Assembly: GCF_005239225.2 (NCBI RefSeq) | Contig: NC_133288.1 | Span: 10,298,169-10,362,168, forward strand | Length of the DNA: 64,000 nucleotides | Direction: 5' to 3' | From: Populus alba | Taxonomy: Eukaryota; Streptophyta; Magnoliopsida; Malpighiales; Salicaceae | Part shown: in pieces, positions 1 through 11,225 of the stretch | Position numbering within the stretch: the first letter of the stretch is position 1 | How the letters are laid out: every line of letters starts with the position of its first letter | Program-made: the position numbers and the translations under genes | The notes under the pieces: model-generated | What the model saw: only the letters and a program-made list of their open reading frames with translations | Databases searched by the model: none | Told to the model about the DNA's origin: nothing

Positions 1-2870
1 ATATTTTTAGGTAATTTGGAGGTGAAAAAACACCTATGTGAAACTCCCCTCACTAAATGAAACCTTTAGATACTAAAATTGACTATTTTAACGACTAGAA
101 TCGGTGTTAATGGTGATTTTCTCTCTCCTATGCTGAAACTTAGTGACTTTCTCTCTCATCTCTTCAACTAGGGACCCATAAATAAAGATATGAAGTTTTG
201 GACTAAAATTGATTTTTTAAAAAATGTAGGAATTAGAGGACCTAATATTTATAATTCAGAAAATATGTAGACTATAATAAACATTTCATAAAAGTTCGAT
301 AAAGCCAGTCGTTTCCTTCTCATTTTTTACTTTAATCCCTCTCTTTTAATCTTACCATTTCCTAAGAAATCCCTAAACATTAGATTATTTAGGGATATCT
401 TTGAACCATACGCCAAAACTAAATTTATTCTCCAAATGGGGCTTATTTTCGTATTAATTTTGTGCGTTTTTAAAAATAAATTCAGTTACTAAGATTAAAA
501 TTTGAATTCAAGAAAACAAGGAAACCCTTGTCCACCATTGCTCTAACTCTTGAGGTTTCTTATAGCCATTTGCATTTCATTTTCTTTTGCCGCTTGTAAT
601 TGATGAATTAATCTGTAAAGGAATAGCCAAAGCGCACAGTACAAGAGGGAGCAGCATTGGATCCCTTAGAAATGTTTCCATCAAAGAAGTAAAAGGCATT
701 AAACAGAAATCTAAATCAAAGGGCACACAGCAAGCTTTGATTACGACATGACTGCCTACATCACACACAAAGCTAAAATCTAGAACATCTTTTTGCAGAG
801 CTCGGTGGGCATGCAAATGCAAAGCTCACCAAAAACCCTTTCTCTCTTTTCCTTCTAAAGGTGTAGATCATGGTGGTTTCTCTCTTTTCCTTCCCTTCTT
901 TCTTCCATGGTTCGTGAAAATGGACGGATAGATTCATTGTTTTCATCAATCAACCGATCAATCAAAGATAGATCACAACACCACTAACTTACATGAGAAC
1001 ATATTCTCTTCTTTTTAGTTTCTTTTTCTTTACCTTTTCTTTACTTTCTCTCTTTCTCTTGGCCGCCAAACCCCTATAAATCCTACGTGGGCATGGCTTC
1101 TACGCGCTCCTGGCTCGCCATGGACACGAAAGAATTTCTGAGAAAAGATTGAGCCTCAAACCCTTGATCCATGCATGGGCATATCCGACAGAAAGCGGCC
1201 AAGTGGGGTCCTACAAAGTCAGCCGTAGCCAATAAGATCAGATATCATGTCCACGTTGGACCCCACTTGAGGGGTCATATCTTCGTCAAACAAGAATCCC
1301 ACAAACTTTTGTGTTTACTTTTCTTCTCATCTACTCCTATGGTGTGAACATTAGCTGAGAGATATTCTTTAGAAGCACGTTTGTGCTTGCGTCTTGATCT
1401 CTGGTGAAGTTGCCAGAAAAAAAAAAAAAAAAAAAAATCTTTGGTGCCATTGCATCGTATCTTTGCAGGATCTCCTAGAGCCTGATTACAGTCTTTAAAA
1501 TCTTGTACTTCATTTCACCAAAATAAATAAATAAATAAATCTTGTACTTCAAGGGTTTCCCCCCCCTTTATGGAGTGTCTCCTCGTGGGGATAGAAAATT
1601 GATATTTTATGCATGATCAGGGTGTTCATAAAGTCGTGGTGGTGGCCCGGACACCCCAGGTTAATTAATAACATGTATTTGGTTTAACTAATATTTAAGG
1701 AATTTCTCGAGGCATGGAGAGAGATACTTATCCAATATATGATTTTTTTTGTGATCAATTATGAACTAAACTAGAATATTTGTTAATAATAAGATTGTTA
1801 TTAGCATCGATATTAAAATTACAATGCAAGATTTAAGGTTCGATTTCTAAATACTTGTACATAGAAAAACGGAGATGAGCTCAAATTGGAGACTTGGTCC
1901 TATGAAACACCCAGGTACAGAGCATCGGGCTACAATCTGTGGTGGTAGGATGAGACCGTGCTATTAAGAATTGAGCTATAAATATCATCAGCAAGAATTA
2001 TTGAATTTATTTACCTTTTTTTTTTGTCAAATATTTCAAATCTGTGGTGTGCCTTTTTGGGCATGTTGGGAACTACAAAATATATATGTTTTGTTCGATA
2101 AATTATTCCATTCAATTATTTGGACGGTTAAAGAGTATGGTTTGCTATGTACAGGAATGATGCATTGTAATTTTTTTTTTTTTTTTTTAAAGTCTTAAGC
2201 TACTTTATAATGCTTTCTTTTTCCAAAATGATGTGATAATGAGAGGCTGGTGGTGTTTGTTTTTGGCTCTCTGTTAATGGCTTTTGTGGGGACAGCTAAG
2301 TTATGGATCTTTAACGCCCTCAATTTGACCTCTTGGACACTAAAAGTTATGCTGTCCTTTTGCTTTTCTTTTTTAAACATCCATTTTACGAATGTAATTT
2401 GATCAATCGTTCAATTATATCCTTATATTATCCAACAATAAATAGCTTTCGTGTGGGTGTTTACTTATTTTTATAGCTTTTTCTCATAAAAAAAAATATT
2501 GTATAAATGTATGATTTATACATATTAGGGTTTGTTTGTTTGAGATTTTGTAAAAATATATTTGTTTGTAAATTGATGAAATTTATTTTGAATTTGCGAT
2601 TTAGGTATTTTGTGATGAAATAAATAATAACTTATTTAATTGGTTCATTTCATATTTTATCAATTTTATTATTAAGTTGAAATTTTTAGTAAATGTATAA
2701 AAATTTAAATTTATATAGATTAATTAATAATGAAGTAGTTGTACTATTAAAATAGTTTGAATAAGTTTGATTTAAATCAATGTTCTATTATTTATTTAGT
2801 TTACATAATTAATTAATACAAGTTGTGCTCAATATTCTATATAGGTTTGATATAAGTAATGTATGATCGT
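1..2870. other. Left intergenic region, no supported gene
   Basis: AT-rich non-coding DNA. It contains an A-run at about 1418-1437, an 11-bp perfect inverted repeat (1201-1211 with 1258-1268, AAGTGGGGTCC and its complement) and a SINE-like tail near 1640-1667. A short minus-strand open frame at 577-822 has no recognisable domain and no convincing gene structure around it. A TATA-like CTATAAATCC followed by ACGTGG occurs near 1074-1090, but no convincing coding region follows on the plus strand, so I do not call a promoter. Confidence 0.5.
1640..1667 (+). repeat. Truncated SINE-like 3' tail
   Basis: The stretch containing GGCCCGGACACCCC and GGTTAA resembles the 3' end of the better preserved SINE-like copy at 43.9-44.07 kb, which has GGCTCAGACATCC and GTTAAACTAA. 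Only the tail is visible here; the A and B box region is absent or unrecognisable. The call rests on this internal similarity and on general familiarity with plant tRNA-derived SINEs. Confidence 0.35.
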
Positions 2871-5420
2871 TTATGGATATATCGAGACTCACTCGAAGGG
2901 TTGTGTAGGATGGATTATTGTAATGGAGTTTAGGGTTTTATTAATTATGCATTATCTAATCTGAGAAATATTAGTGGAGGCGGTATTAGATGTCTATGTA
3001 GATGTAAAATAAAAAGTTTCTCGATCCAGATATTGGAACAATGCATCTTATATAAAAAAGGTTCATGAAGAGATACCTATGTTGGTTTGCATACAGAGAA
3101 CCATATGTTCCTTACAAGACCATGGTAGAAAAGATGGTTGGGTCAACTTCTAGTTCTAGCAACGTGCATGGAGTTATAGATTATAATAGTAATCCTTGTA
3201 GGAATCTGGTTATGGATGCGATGAGAATGAATTAGGGTAATGCTGGTCAATGTCCAATTATAGAAGAAGAACCTAATGCAGACACGACCATGCTTTTTAT
3301 ATATATATCTTTTCAAAAACTCTGACGAATCATTATGGGATGGGTGCACAAAACACGATAAATTATTAGTCATTATATAGGTGTTTAACATTATGTTAGA
3401 TCATGAATTGAGTGAGGCCAATAATGATATATTTGTTTAATAGACAAGAAGAATTTTACCTGAAGGGAAAAAAAATTTTATACTGCTAAATTCATGATGA
3501 AACCCCTTGGCTTAGGATATCAGAAAATTGACATTTGTCCAAATTTCTGCATGTTATACTACCTTAAAAATGCAAAGTTGACTAAGTGCAGAACATATGG
3601 GCATGCTTATTATAAATCCTAAACTAGCAGGGAAATGACTGTTTGTTGCATATATAAAACTCAGATACTTCTCAATCACTCCTATACTATAAAGGTTATT
3701 CATGTCACTAAATACTGATGAGTAGATGACATAACATCATTCATATGATGCAGTAGATGGAGTGATGATATATCTTTCCAATGGCGAAGCCTGTAAATGT
3801 TTTAATAGGGTGCATTTTTAATTTTTATTAGAATCAATAACGTGCATCTTAGGTTATATAAAAATGGATTTAATCTATTTGGGTTATTTGCTACTCTTTA
3901 TTCTTGATGATCGGTAATATTCACGGTTTACAACTTGTCACTGAGAATATGTATGAAATAGATGAATGTATCCATTTGAGATGTTAGAAATTACACATGC
4001 ATCATAATTAAAATTCTATTGTGTTTTTTTTTTAAAAATCAAAACATTAATTTAATTTCACTCAGGTACTTGTTCAATCTTAAAAGAAACGAAAAAAACA
4101 AGATGTATGTTGAGACTTCGATATGCAAGGTTTATATTGTTGAAGAGATCTTAATATTTATCTCGTATTATTTTAAGCCTTATTTGAGAACAAGAATTAA
4201 CTGCGTTCAAAGGCATGATGATGTTGGGGAAGTGCCTTCGAATATGAACTTGTCAATATTCTCCTATCTTGGACGATTCGTACGAAAAAAATGTTGCGAG
4301 GAGAAAATATTTGACAGAAATAGAATTAGACAAGCACATAATTATGTGTTATTTAATTGCGATGAACTGAGATATTTTATTCAGTAAGTATAATACTCCA
4401 TATGTTATCACTTTCAAAAAAATTATCTCTTATACTATCATAAACTAACATATTGTTGAATTCCTTATAGGAAACATTGTCAATTTTTATTATTCAAAAA
4501 CTCACAACTAACTAAATCTCAAATCTTTTGATTACAAAATGAATAATTTTCTACATGGTTAAAAACACATATAAGAATTGTTTAATTATTCTTTTCTCTC
4601 AGGATAATTAATTTCATTACACATTTCTTGTTAACTATGATGGAGATGTAATTCATGTACCAGGTTTAACAATTAGAAGTGAATGCTAGAGTTACTTTGA
4701 ATTTACCAAGTCTAGGTCCTGAAAGAAAGGTGAAGTGCTATAACAATTATTTTATCAATGGACTAATGTTTCATACAGAAGATTATGGTCAAGATATAAA
4801 GACATATAATAGTAGGGTCTGTGTTAAGGGATCAACTTCCAATAAGTTTTAAGTTGACTATTATGAGAAGTTAGAAAAGGTCATTAAATTGCAATATCAT
4901 AGCAAATAAAATAGTCTTTTAATCAAATGCTATTGGTATGATACCATTGATAGAGGAATTAAATTAGATCCCTTTTATGGTTTGGTAAAAATTAATATAA
5001 AGGCTAGACTTCATTATGTTGACGATGTCTTTGTTTTTTCCAAACAATGCCAGCAAATTTATTAAACATACATTCTTTTTTTTTGAAAGGCTCATTCAAT
5101 ATTTGATTGGCTATTTGTAGTGAAAACCAAAATAAAGGGTTGTGTCCAGGTTGTTCATGATGGAAATGATGAATTAATTTTGAGAGATGATGTCTTTCAA
5201 CTTGATGAGTTAGTTGTTCCATATCAAGTTGTTCCATCTAAAGTTGGGAAGAAAATTCAAATTTTCCGTCGTCGCCGATAATACTTTGGTTGATATTGAC
5301 ATTGATGAGTTAAATAATGTTTTGAGAACCAGTGGACGTACAAAAGTCGACAAAAATGATGATAATGATGAAATCAAAGTAGAATATTGCGATGAAAATG
5401 ATAAAATTAAAGAAGAATGA
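2870..5420 (+). pseudogene. Decayed CACTA (En/Spm) TNP2-like transposase
   Basis: The plus-strand translation, in several frames, follows the domain order of a plant CACTA transposase. Around 2880-3110 there is a transposase-associated N-terminal region (WIYRDSLEG, then GVxGFINYALSN in another frame). At about 3130-3400 a segment reads MVGSTSSSSNVHGV and later LWDGC. At about 3515-3600 a segment reads KIDICPNFCMLYYLKNAKLT and CRTYGHAYYKS, typical of the start of TNP2. At 4100-4385 a DUF4218-like segment reads VETSICKVYIVEEI, then RTRINCVQRHDD and HNYVLFNCDE. At 4690-5060 a DUF4216-like segment reads NNYFINGLMFHTEDYGQD and CYWYDT. Stops and frameshifts are frequent, and most of the catalytic core expected between about 3.83 and 4.05 kb is missing, so no active protein can be made. 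The family assignment comes from recognised motif order; exact edges are uncertain. Confidence 0.75.
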
Positions 5421-5699
5421 CAATTTTGATTAATTTGCACAGCACGAATGTGTAATGTCATAAATTATAATGTAATATTTCTGGATGAAATTAACTTTAA
5501 TGTAATGACAATAACGTTAATTTATTATTAAATGAATAGCAAACATTAATTTCATGTGATTTTAATATTCTACATAGAACTGGTGTGATTGTGTTGTTTT
5601 GATTTTAAACATTTGAAGGATGGATAGATAAAGAATACATATACAATATGGCAATAAAAATTGTTGTGCACTGATAAAAATACCGACGAAATGCAAAAT

Positions 5700-6000
5700 A
5701 CCAATAGATATACTAAAAAATTAAGGTCGTCAATATATTCTAGAGAGCATTAGAGCTTTTTTCCTCTCACTTGCACTGTTCATTACGTTTAATACAGAAT
5801 GTATCACCGACGGATTAAGTCCGTCAATATATTTCAGAGATTATTGAAATTGTTCCCCTCTCAATTGCATTTTTCATTGTGTTTAATATAAAAAGTATTA
5901 CTGACGAATTAAGTTTGTTAGTATATTTCAAAGAGCATTGGACTGTTCCCCTCTCAATTGCATTGTTCAATACATATGGTATCGTCGATGATAATAGGTG
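5700..6000 (+). repeat. CACTA-type subterminal tandem repeats, ~94-bp unit
   Basis: Three imperfect tandem units are anchored by CCTCTC at 5763, 5857 and 5950, spaced 94 and 93 bp. Each unit carries a sequence related to ACCGACGGATTAAGTCCGTC followed by a TATATTTCAGAGA-like block and CCCCTCTCAATTGCATT. Short inverted GACGG-type motifs are typical of subterminal transposase-binding regions of En/Spm elements. The location directly downstream of the TNP2-like remnant supports its being the 3' end of the same element. Confidence 0.6.
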
Positions 6001-6236
6001 GCGGGTTTTTGAAAATTTTTATTAAATTGAAAATTTTAATTAGAATTTACAAATGGAAACACTGACACAATAATACATGATGTATTTCTGAATTTTTTTG
6101 AATAAATTAAATATTTCAATTAGACTTTACATACGAAGACATCGACAAAAAAATTCAAATATTAATTTTTAATTTTTTTTAACCGGAAAGTTGTTAGAAA
6201 TATTATATTTGGCAGGTTTCTAGTTGTTGGTAAATC

Positions 6237-6254
6237 TAAAAATTCTAGTAGTTG
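6237..6254 (+). mobile_element. Possible CACTA 3' terminal repeat
   Basis: The string AATTCTAGTAGTTG resembles the 3' terminal TTTTCTAGTAGTG of many plant CACTA elements, with one inserted base in the final motif. It lies about 250 bp after the subterminal repeats. I could not find a matching CACTA-type 5' end or a 3-bp target duplication, so the boundary is tentative. Confidence 0.35.
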
Positions 6255-8300
6255 AGCCGACACTATTTACACACTTACAAAATACAGTAGACATATTGTG
6301 CATTTTATTGTGGACCATTTAATCCTAATTAAAGACAACTTGCTTTTAATTTTTTAGGCAATGGTGGAATTAAATGAGAGGGACCGAAATGAAAAAGGCA
6401 TGCCAAAAAGTTTTTTAAAAGTACAATTAGGTCTTCAAACTTTAAAAATAACATAAATTAGACAATTTAAGTCCCTTTAGAATTCAAAAAAAAAATAAGT
6501 TTAATTTGGTACAAAAAGTTTATTTATAGTATTTTTTAGTTCCTAGTTAGAAAGAAAAGAGATAGAGGGTCCCTAAATTCTAGCAATAAAAGAGAAGGTC
6601 ATTATTGAAGCCATTTCTAACAATCAAAATAGATTTTTTTAGTGTTCATGAGTTCCATGAGATAAAAGGGGCTTAGTGATGGTTGTTTAGAATCTCAATA
6701 TTACCTGAAAAAAATAGATTTAAACCAAGAAAGATAAATCTAACCTGATTTGATTTCATGTTTTTTGACATTTTTTTAGGTATTTTGAGTTGATCTATTG
6801 GATTATAGGTGTTTCAAGGGTGTTAGTGATGTGTTTTTAAGTTAAAATTATTTAAAATTAGATTTTATAGACAAAATAGGCATTGCCTTGATTTTTCAAC
6901 CATTATTGGTTGACCAAAATCTAGTCACTTGTGTATTTTGTTTTTTTTTTTTTTTAAAAAAAAAAGATGCCCACCCCTTTAATATATATATATATAACCA
7001 AGCCCAAGCCCATGAGTCTCAGCTTGAAGGCTTACCCACGTGCCTAGGCGTTTCTTTGTAATGGATTATGTGTGTTGGACTATGTGCTTAAGATCTTGGG
7101 TTTTTTTTCTCTATTTTTTTGAAATGTTAAATATAAATTTAAGAAAAAGAACTACTAAACCTAGTTGAGTTAATGACATGAAATATAGGTTTGTCGAGTT
7201 AACACAATATTCAGGCTATTTTTTTTTCTAATATTGCTTTTTTAATTGATATTTTTTCTTAAATATTTTTTAAATTTATGTTTCAATTAACATCCCTCCT
7301 CTATGATTTTTTTTCTTCTTCTTATTTCACTGTTTTTGGATAGAGATGTTTTTTAATGGTGTTGTGTGTATTTAATTTTTTAAAAAATTATTCTAATTTA
7401 TCTATAATTTTTTAATCTTTTATATAGATGAATATTTATTTTCAGATAATATTACTAATATGCATAGCTTTGTATATTTTTACTCCCCCCATTTATTAAT
7501 ACAAATAGTTCTTGAATTTTTTTTATTACATGCATGCATGATCTTTTAAATTTACATAATATTTTTATGTATAAAAACACTTTGAAAAAATCAGTATATA
7601 CAATATTGTTTGTAGAAATTTTTTTTTTGATCCGAAGAGAAGCATGGATGAAATAACTAGTATAATCTAACAAATTTACGGTAAGTGTAAATTGGATAGA
7701 ATTAAACAGCAAAAGATATAAATTGAATAAATCTTTCAAGAAGGGGATAAAATTAAATAATTGACTCAAACACGAGGATAAAAAAAAAGGGGTTTGCTTT
7801 GTTTTCTTTTCCCTCTTTTCTCCATTCCCCTCCGATTTATTTAGGAAGCTAGGATGTAGTGTTTGTCTAGAGATCCGGTTGGAAGTTTTTGGATGAAAAG
7901 GATTTCAATCCATTTCAAAGTCTAAAGCAGACCCTGAACTGTTCATGTCTTTAAACTTTATGTCTACAAAGTAGGCATTGTTAAAACTTTGTTTGCACCC
8001 AGTAAAACTTGAATTTTTTGAGACAAAAACTTGCAAGATGCTCTAGATGCATTCTCCTATGATGTAGAAGGCATCATTTCTCTTTTCCCTTTCTGGACAT
8101 GCATGGAGTTTTTTAAGATTTTTTTTTAACCATGCTTGAGCTCTGCAAATAAAAACAAAGAAATCAATTCACAATTAATGTTTGCAATGAATTAATATAT
8201 TTTTTCCATATCATTTATTGGAGTAGAAACTTAGTTAATTATAAGCTCCACATCATTTAACAGAACAAAAATAATTGAACTCTGCAAGATGGCTTTGACC
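6255..8300. other. AT-rich intergenic DNA upstream of the GRAS gene
   Basis: No coding region is supported. It contains T/A homopolymer runs near 6942-6965, a short AT run near 6981-6996, and a 104-codon minus-strand open frame (7455-7769) of low-complexity composition that I regard as chance. The last few hundred bases before 8666 form the presumed promoter and leader of the GRAS gene, where a weak TATA-like GATAAAAAG is present near 8535. Confidence 0.5.
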
Positions 8301-8665
8301 ATAACTATGTAGGGCTAGAACTATCAGAACTACTGCAAGAACAATACCAGAACGGCTGAGCTGGGAAAATAAACTGCGAATCCTGAAAAAAGCTAAAGGC
8401 AAAGTAGTGACTTGAGTTACAAGCTTCAAAGAGATGACAAAGGATTGGTCTCGAGTCTAGCATGTCATGGCCACACATGTCTCTCATGGATAACCATGCC
8501 TTCTCATCCCATACCCCCCCATGCATACAAGCAAAGATAAAAAGCCAGTCATCATAACCTCCAAAAGCCCCCTCTCCCTTGCCATTTCCCACTTTCTAAA
8601 GCACTCGAAACAAATTAAAGAGGGTTTCAAACACAGAGGGGCTACATACCTTCGTGCTCTTAGCT

Positions 8666-10315
8666 ATGAAAGTTCCAGCTCCCTCACCACAAAACAGCAG
8701 CAGCAGCAGCAACAACCAGTCTCAAAACCCGAAACCAGTTTCTTGCAACAACACCAACAATAACAGCAGGAACATCAGCTTTAACCCCAACAATCGAAAC
8801 TTGTGCTACGAACCCACTTCGGTTCTTGACTTGCGTAGAAGTCCAAGTCCTGCACGAGCTGGCAAACCGGCCTCTGTAACCGATCCTATCGAGTGGGAAG
8901 ATCATGTCTTGCAAACTTTGGATTGGGATTCTATTATGAGAGAGTTGGACTTCCATGATGATTCTGCTCCTGCTCTCATCAATAATTTTCCACAATTCGG
9001 TCCTTACAGCGAGCCTCAAATCCAAAGTCATAACCTTCCTGAGTTCACTGCATCTCAACAGATTGATGCCACTCAGTTTCTTAACTCTGAGTTTAATGAT
9101 ATGTACATTAACTCTATCCCAACTCACAATTTGACTTCTCTTGATTTGTCCCATAGTTTTCATAACAATATTGGAAATTGGGATGCTGGTTCTGATTTCA
9201 TTCGAGAGCTTATCAAAGCAGCAGACTGTTTTGACTCAAACGACCTACAACTTGCGCAAGTGATTTTGGAACGGCTCAGTCATCGCCTTCAATCACCAAA
9301 CGGTAAACCACTCCAAAGAGCCGCTTTTTTCTTCAAAGAAGCTCTCCAGTCTCTCCTTACAAGTGGATCAACACGGCCACAAACTAATCCTGTATTCCCT
9401 TCATGGTCCAATACTGTCCAAACTATTAAGGCTTACAAGGCCTTCTTTAGCATCTCTCCAATCCCAATGTTCACTGACTTCACCACCAACCAAGCTATTC
9501 TTGATTCCCTTAATGAAAATTCAGTGTTTCTTCATGTCATAGATTTTGATATTGGATTTGGCTGCCACTATGCTTCTTTGATGAGAGAACTTGTAGACAA
9601 AGCAGACTCATGCAATAAGATCACAGCTCCGCTTCTTCGAATCACTGCGGTTGTAACAGAAGATACTGCGACTGAGACCAAATTGATCAAAGAAAGACTC
9701 TCACAATTCGCCCATGAACTCAAGATCAGATTCCATGTCGAGTTTGTGCTTTTCCTTACCTTTAAAATGTTGTCTTTCAAAGCAATCAAGTTTGTTGAAG
9801 GAGAGAAAATTGCTGTTCTCTTATCCCCAACAATATTTCGCCATCTTGGTTCAACAAATAATGTTACTACGTTTGTTAATGATTTCCGCCGAGTTTCGCC
9901 AAGTGTAGTCATAATTGTGGACAGTGAAGGGTGGACAGAATCTGGAGCTAGATTGTCATTCAGGAGGAACTTCGTCAATTGTCTTGAATTTTATTCAATG
10001 ATGTTTGAGTCCCTGGATGCGGCGGTGATTACAGCCGGTGACGATTGGGCGAGGGAAATTGAGATGTGCCTGCTGAAACCGAAGATTTTGGCGGCAGTTG
10101 AGTTGTGTGGAGGGCGAATGGTGTCTCCATGGAGGGAGGTATTCGCTGGGGCAGGGATGAGGCCAGTGCAGCTGAGTCAGTTTGCTGATTTTCAAGCTGG
10201 TTGTTTGCTGAGAAAGGTGCAAGTGAGAGGTTTCTATGTCGCAAAACGGCAGGCTGAGTTGGTTCTTTGCTGGCATGATAGGCCACTTATTGCTACATCC
10301 GTTTGGAAGTGTTAG
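8666..10315 (+). CDS. SCL15: GRAS-family transcription regulator, SCL15/HAM4 type
   Basis: A single uninterrupted 549-residue reading frame, as is usual for GRAS genes. I chose the ATG at 8666 because the protein then begins MKVPAPSPQ, close to the MKIPASSPQ start of Arabidopsis SCL15; the frame is open a few codons upstream only through a GTG. Residues 8-45 are rich in Ser, Asn and Gln. The N-terminal block EWEDHVLQTLDWDSIMREL is characteristic of the HAM/SCL15 branch. The GRAS domain runs from about residue 178 to the end: leucine-rich repeat I (FIRELIKAADC), the VHIID-equivalent HVIDFD at 290-295, the conserved LSFKAIKFVEGE and RRVSPSVVIIVDSEGWTE stretches, and a SAW-type end (QAELVLCWHDRPLIATSVW). 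SCL15 is a nuclear regulator described as interacting with histone deacetylase HDA19 to repress seed-maturation genes; HAM relatives maintain meristems. A degraded miR171-like site lies in the coding sequence. SCL15 is the best fit; another HAM-branch paralogue is the alternative. Confidence 0.93.
   Translation: MKVPAPSPQNSSSSSNNQSQNPKPVSCNNTNNNSRNISFNPNNRNLCYEPTSVLDLRRSPSPARAGKPASVTDPIEWEDHVLQTLDWDSIMRELDFHDDSAPALINNFPQFGPYSEPQIQSHNLPEFTASQQIDATQFLNSEFNDMYINSIPTHNLTSLDLSHSFHNNIGNWDAGSDFIRELIKAADCFDSNDLQLAQVILERLSHRLQSPNGKPLQRAAFFFKEALQSLLTSGSTRPQTNPVFPSWSNTVQTIKAYKAFFSISPIPMFTDFTTNQAILDSLNENSVFLHVIDFDIGFGCHYASLMRELVDKADSCNKITAPLLRITAVVTEDTATETKLIKERLSQFAHELKIRFHVEFVLFLTFKMLSFKAIKFVEGEKIAVLLSPTIFRHLGSTNNVTTFVNDFRRVSPSVVIIVDSEGWTESGARLSFRRNFVNCLEFYSMMFESLDAAVITAGDDWAREIEMCLLKPKILAAVELCGGRMVSPWREVFAGAGMRPVQLSQFADFQAGCLLRKVQVRGFYVAKRQAELVLCWHDRPLIATSVWKC
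9262..9282 (+). promoter_or_regulatory. Degenerate miR171-complementary site in GRAS CDS
   Basis: In SCL6/22/27 relatives the miR171 target lies over codons for an ILARLN-like motif. The matching place here encodes VILERLSH. Compared with the classic 21-nt target complementary to miR171, I count four mismatches, at target positions 4, 9, 10 and 18. Two of them sit near the cleavage zone. The half GGCTCA..TCA is retained. I infer a vestigial site that is probably not cleaved, in line with SCL15/HAM4 not being a miR171 target in Arabidopsis. Confidence 0.5.
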
Positions 10316-11225
10316 AAACAAATGATATCTTGTTATCTTAGAAGCTAATTAGGTTGTTTTTGGGATGTAATGACGAGTCTAATTACCCTTTTACCATTCG
10401 GCAGTTATCAGTTGGTGTCTTGCTAGAAAGAAAGAAAGGGGGCTGAGTATCTTTCGTCACTCTCCACGCCTCTCTTTCGTGTAACCTGCACAGAACTTTT
10501 GCCTGTTATCAAAGATTTGGGGAAATATAAATTAAAAAGGATAATAACCCCAATTAGGGAATCATAATCTGCCATCCTCTTCCCAGGATTTTTTTCTTTT
10601 TTGCATGCGTTCTGTCAAGATTATTTTGACGTTAACAGTCTTATAAAATATGAAGTTACTGTTCAAATTATTTTAATGTTTTTGCAATTCTTCCAAGTAG
10701 CTGTAAATGACAGGAAACTTAATCTAATCACACTTTCAAACACGTAATCAAATTATGCAGTATCGAAATTCTTGCAGGAAACTGATCTGAAAGAGAAAGC
10801 ACAGCAGCAAGTAAAATACAGCGAGAAAACTAGGAAAGATAATTAGAATGTGGAGACAGACAGGTTCTCCATGGCCCAAAATACCTAACGGAATTGTGCA
10901 ATCCAAAGCTGCAAGTGTCTTAGCAATATGCAGCAGAAAATCTACAGGCCTTGATGGCTGACTAAATAAAAAAGACAGCAGTGCTTGTATAATACCAACG
11001 AAAAGCCATCCACTACAATCAAATGGCACTGTAGAAACAGGAAAAAAAATTCTACCAGTCATTTTTTATTTTATTTTTATATAAAATAAAATAAAATAAA
11101 AAACATGAAAAATAAATGTGTCTTTATATATTTTTTTGTAAATAAAAGGTTGATGATATATTTAAAGATATATTGTTATAAAAACAAAATTTCATAAATA
11201 AAATTAATTAATAAGACAATGACAT
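10316..11225. other. Downstream of the GRAS gene; unassigned minus-strand open frame
   Basis: The first few hundred bases are the likely 3' UTR of the GRAS gene. A 104-codon minus-strand open frame (10748-11062) reads VPFDCSGWLFVGIIQALLSFLF and AKTLAALDCTIPLGILGHG. It is less AT-biased than its surroundings and has a CTGTTTCTACAG acceptor-like sequence just before TGCCATTTGATTG. It could be a gene or pseudogene fragment, but I recognise no family, and the hydrophobic second half suggests little constraint. It is not HVA22-like. Confidence 0.3.

Noticed and set aside
7853..7860. TGTAGTG as a CACTA 3' end
   Set aside because: It is over 1.5 kb past the subterminal repeats with no matching 5' end; the TAGTAG-type end at 6237-6254 is better placed.
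8684..9163. 159-codon minus-strand frame antisense to the GRAS gene
   Set aside because: It mirrors the GRAS coding sequence and has no recognisable motif; a shadow frame.
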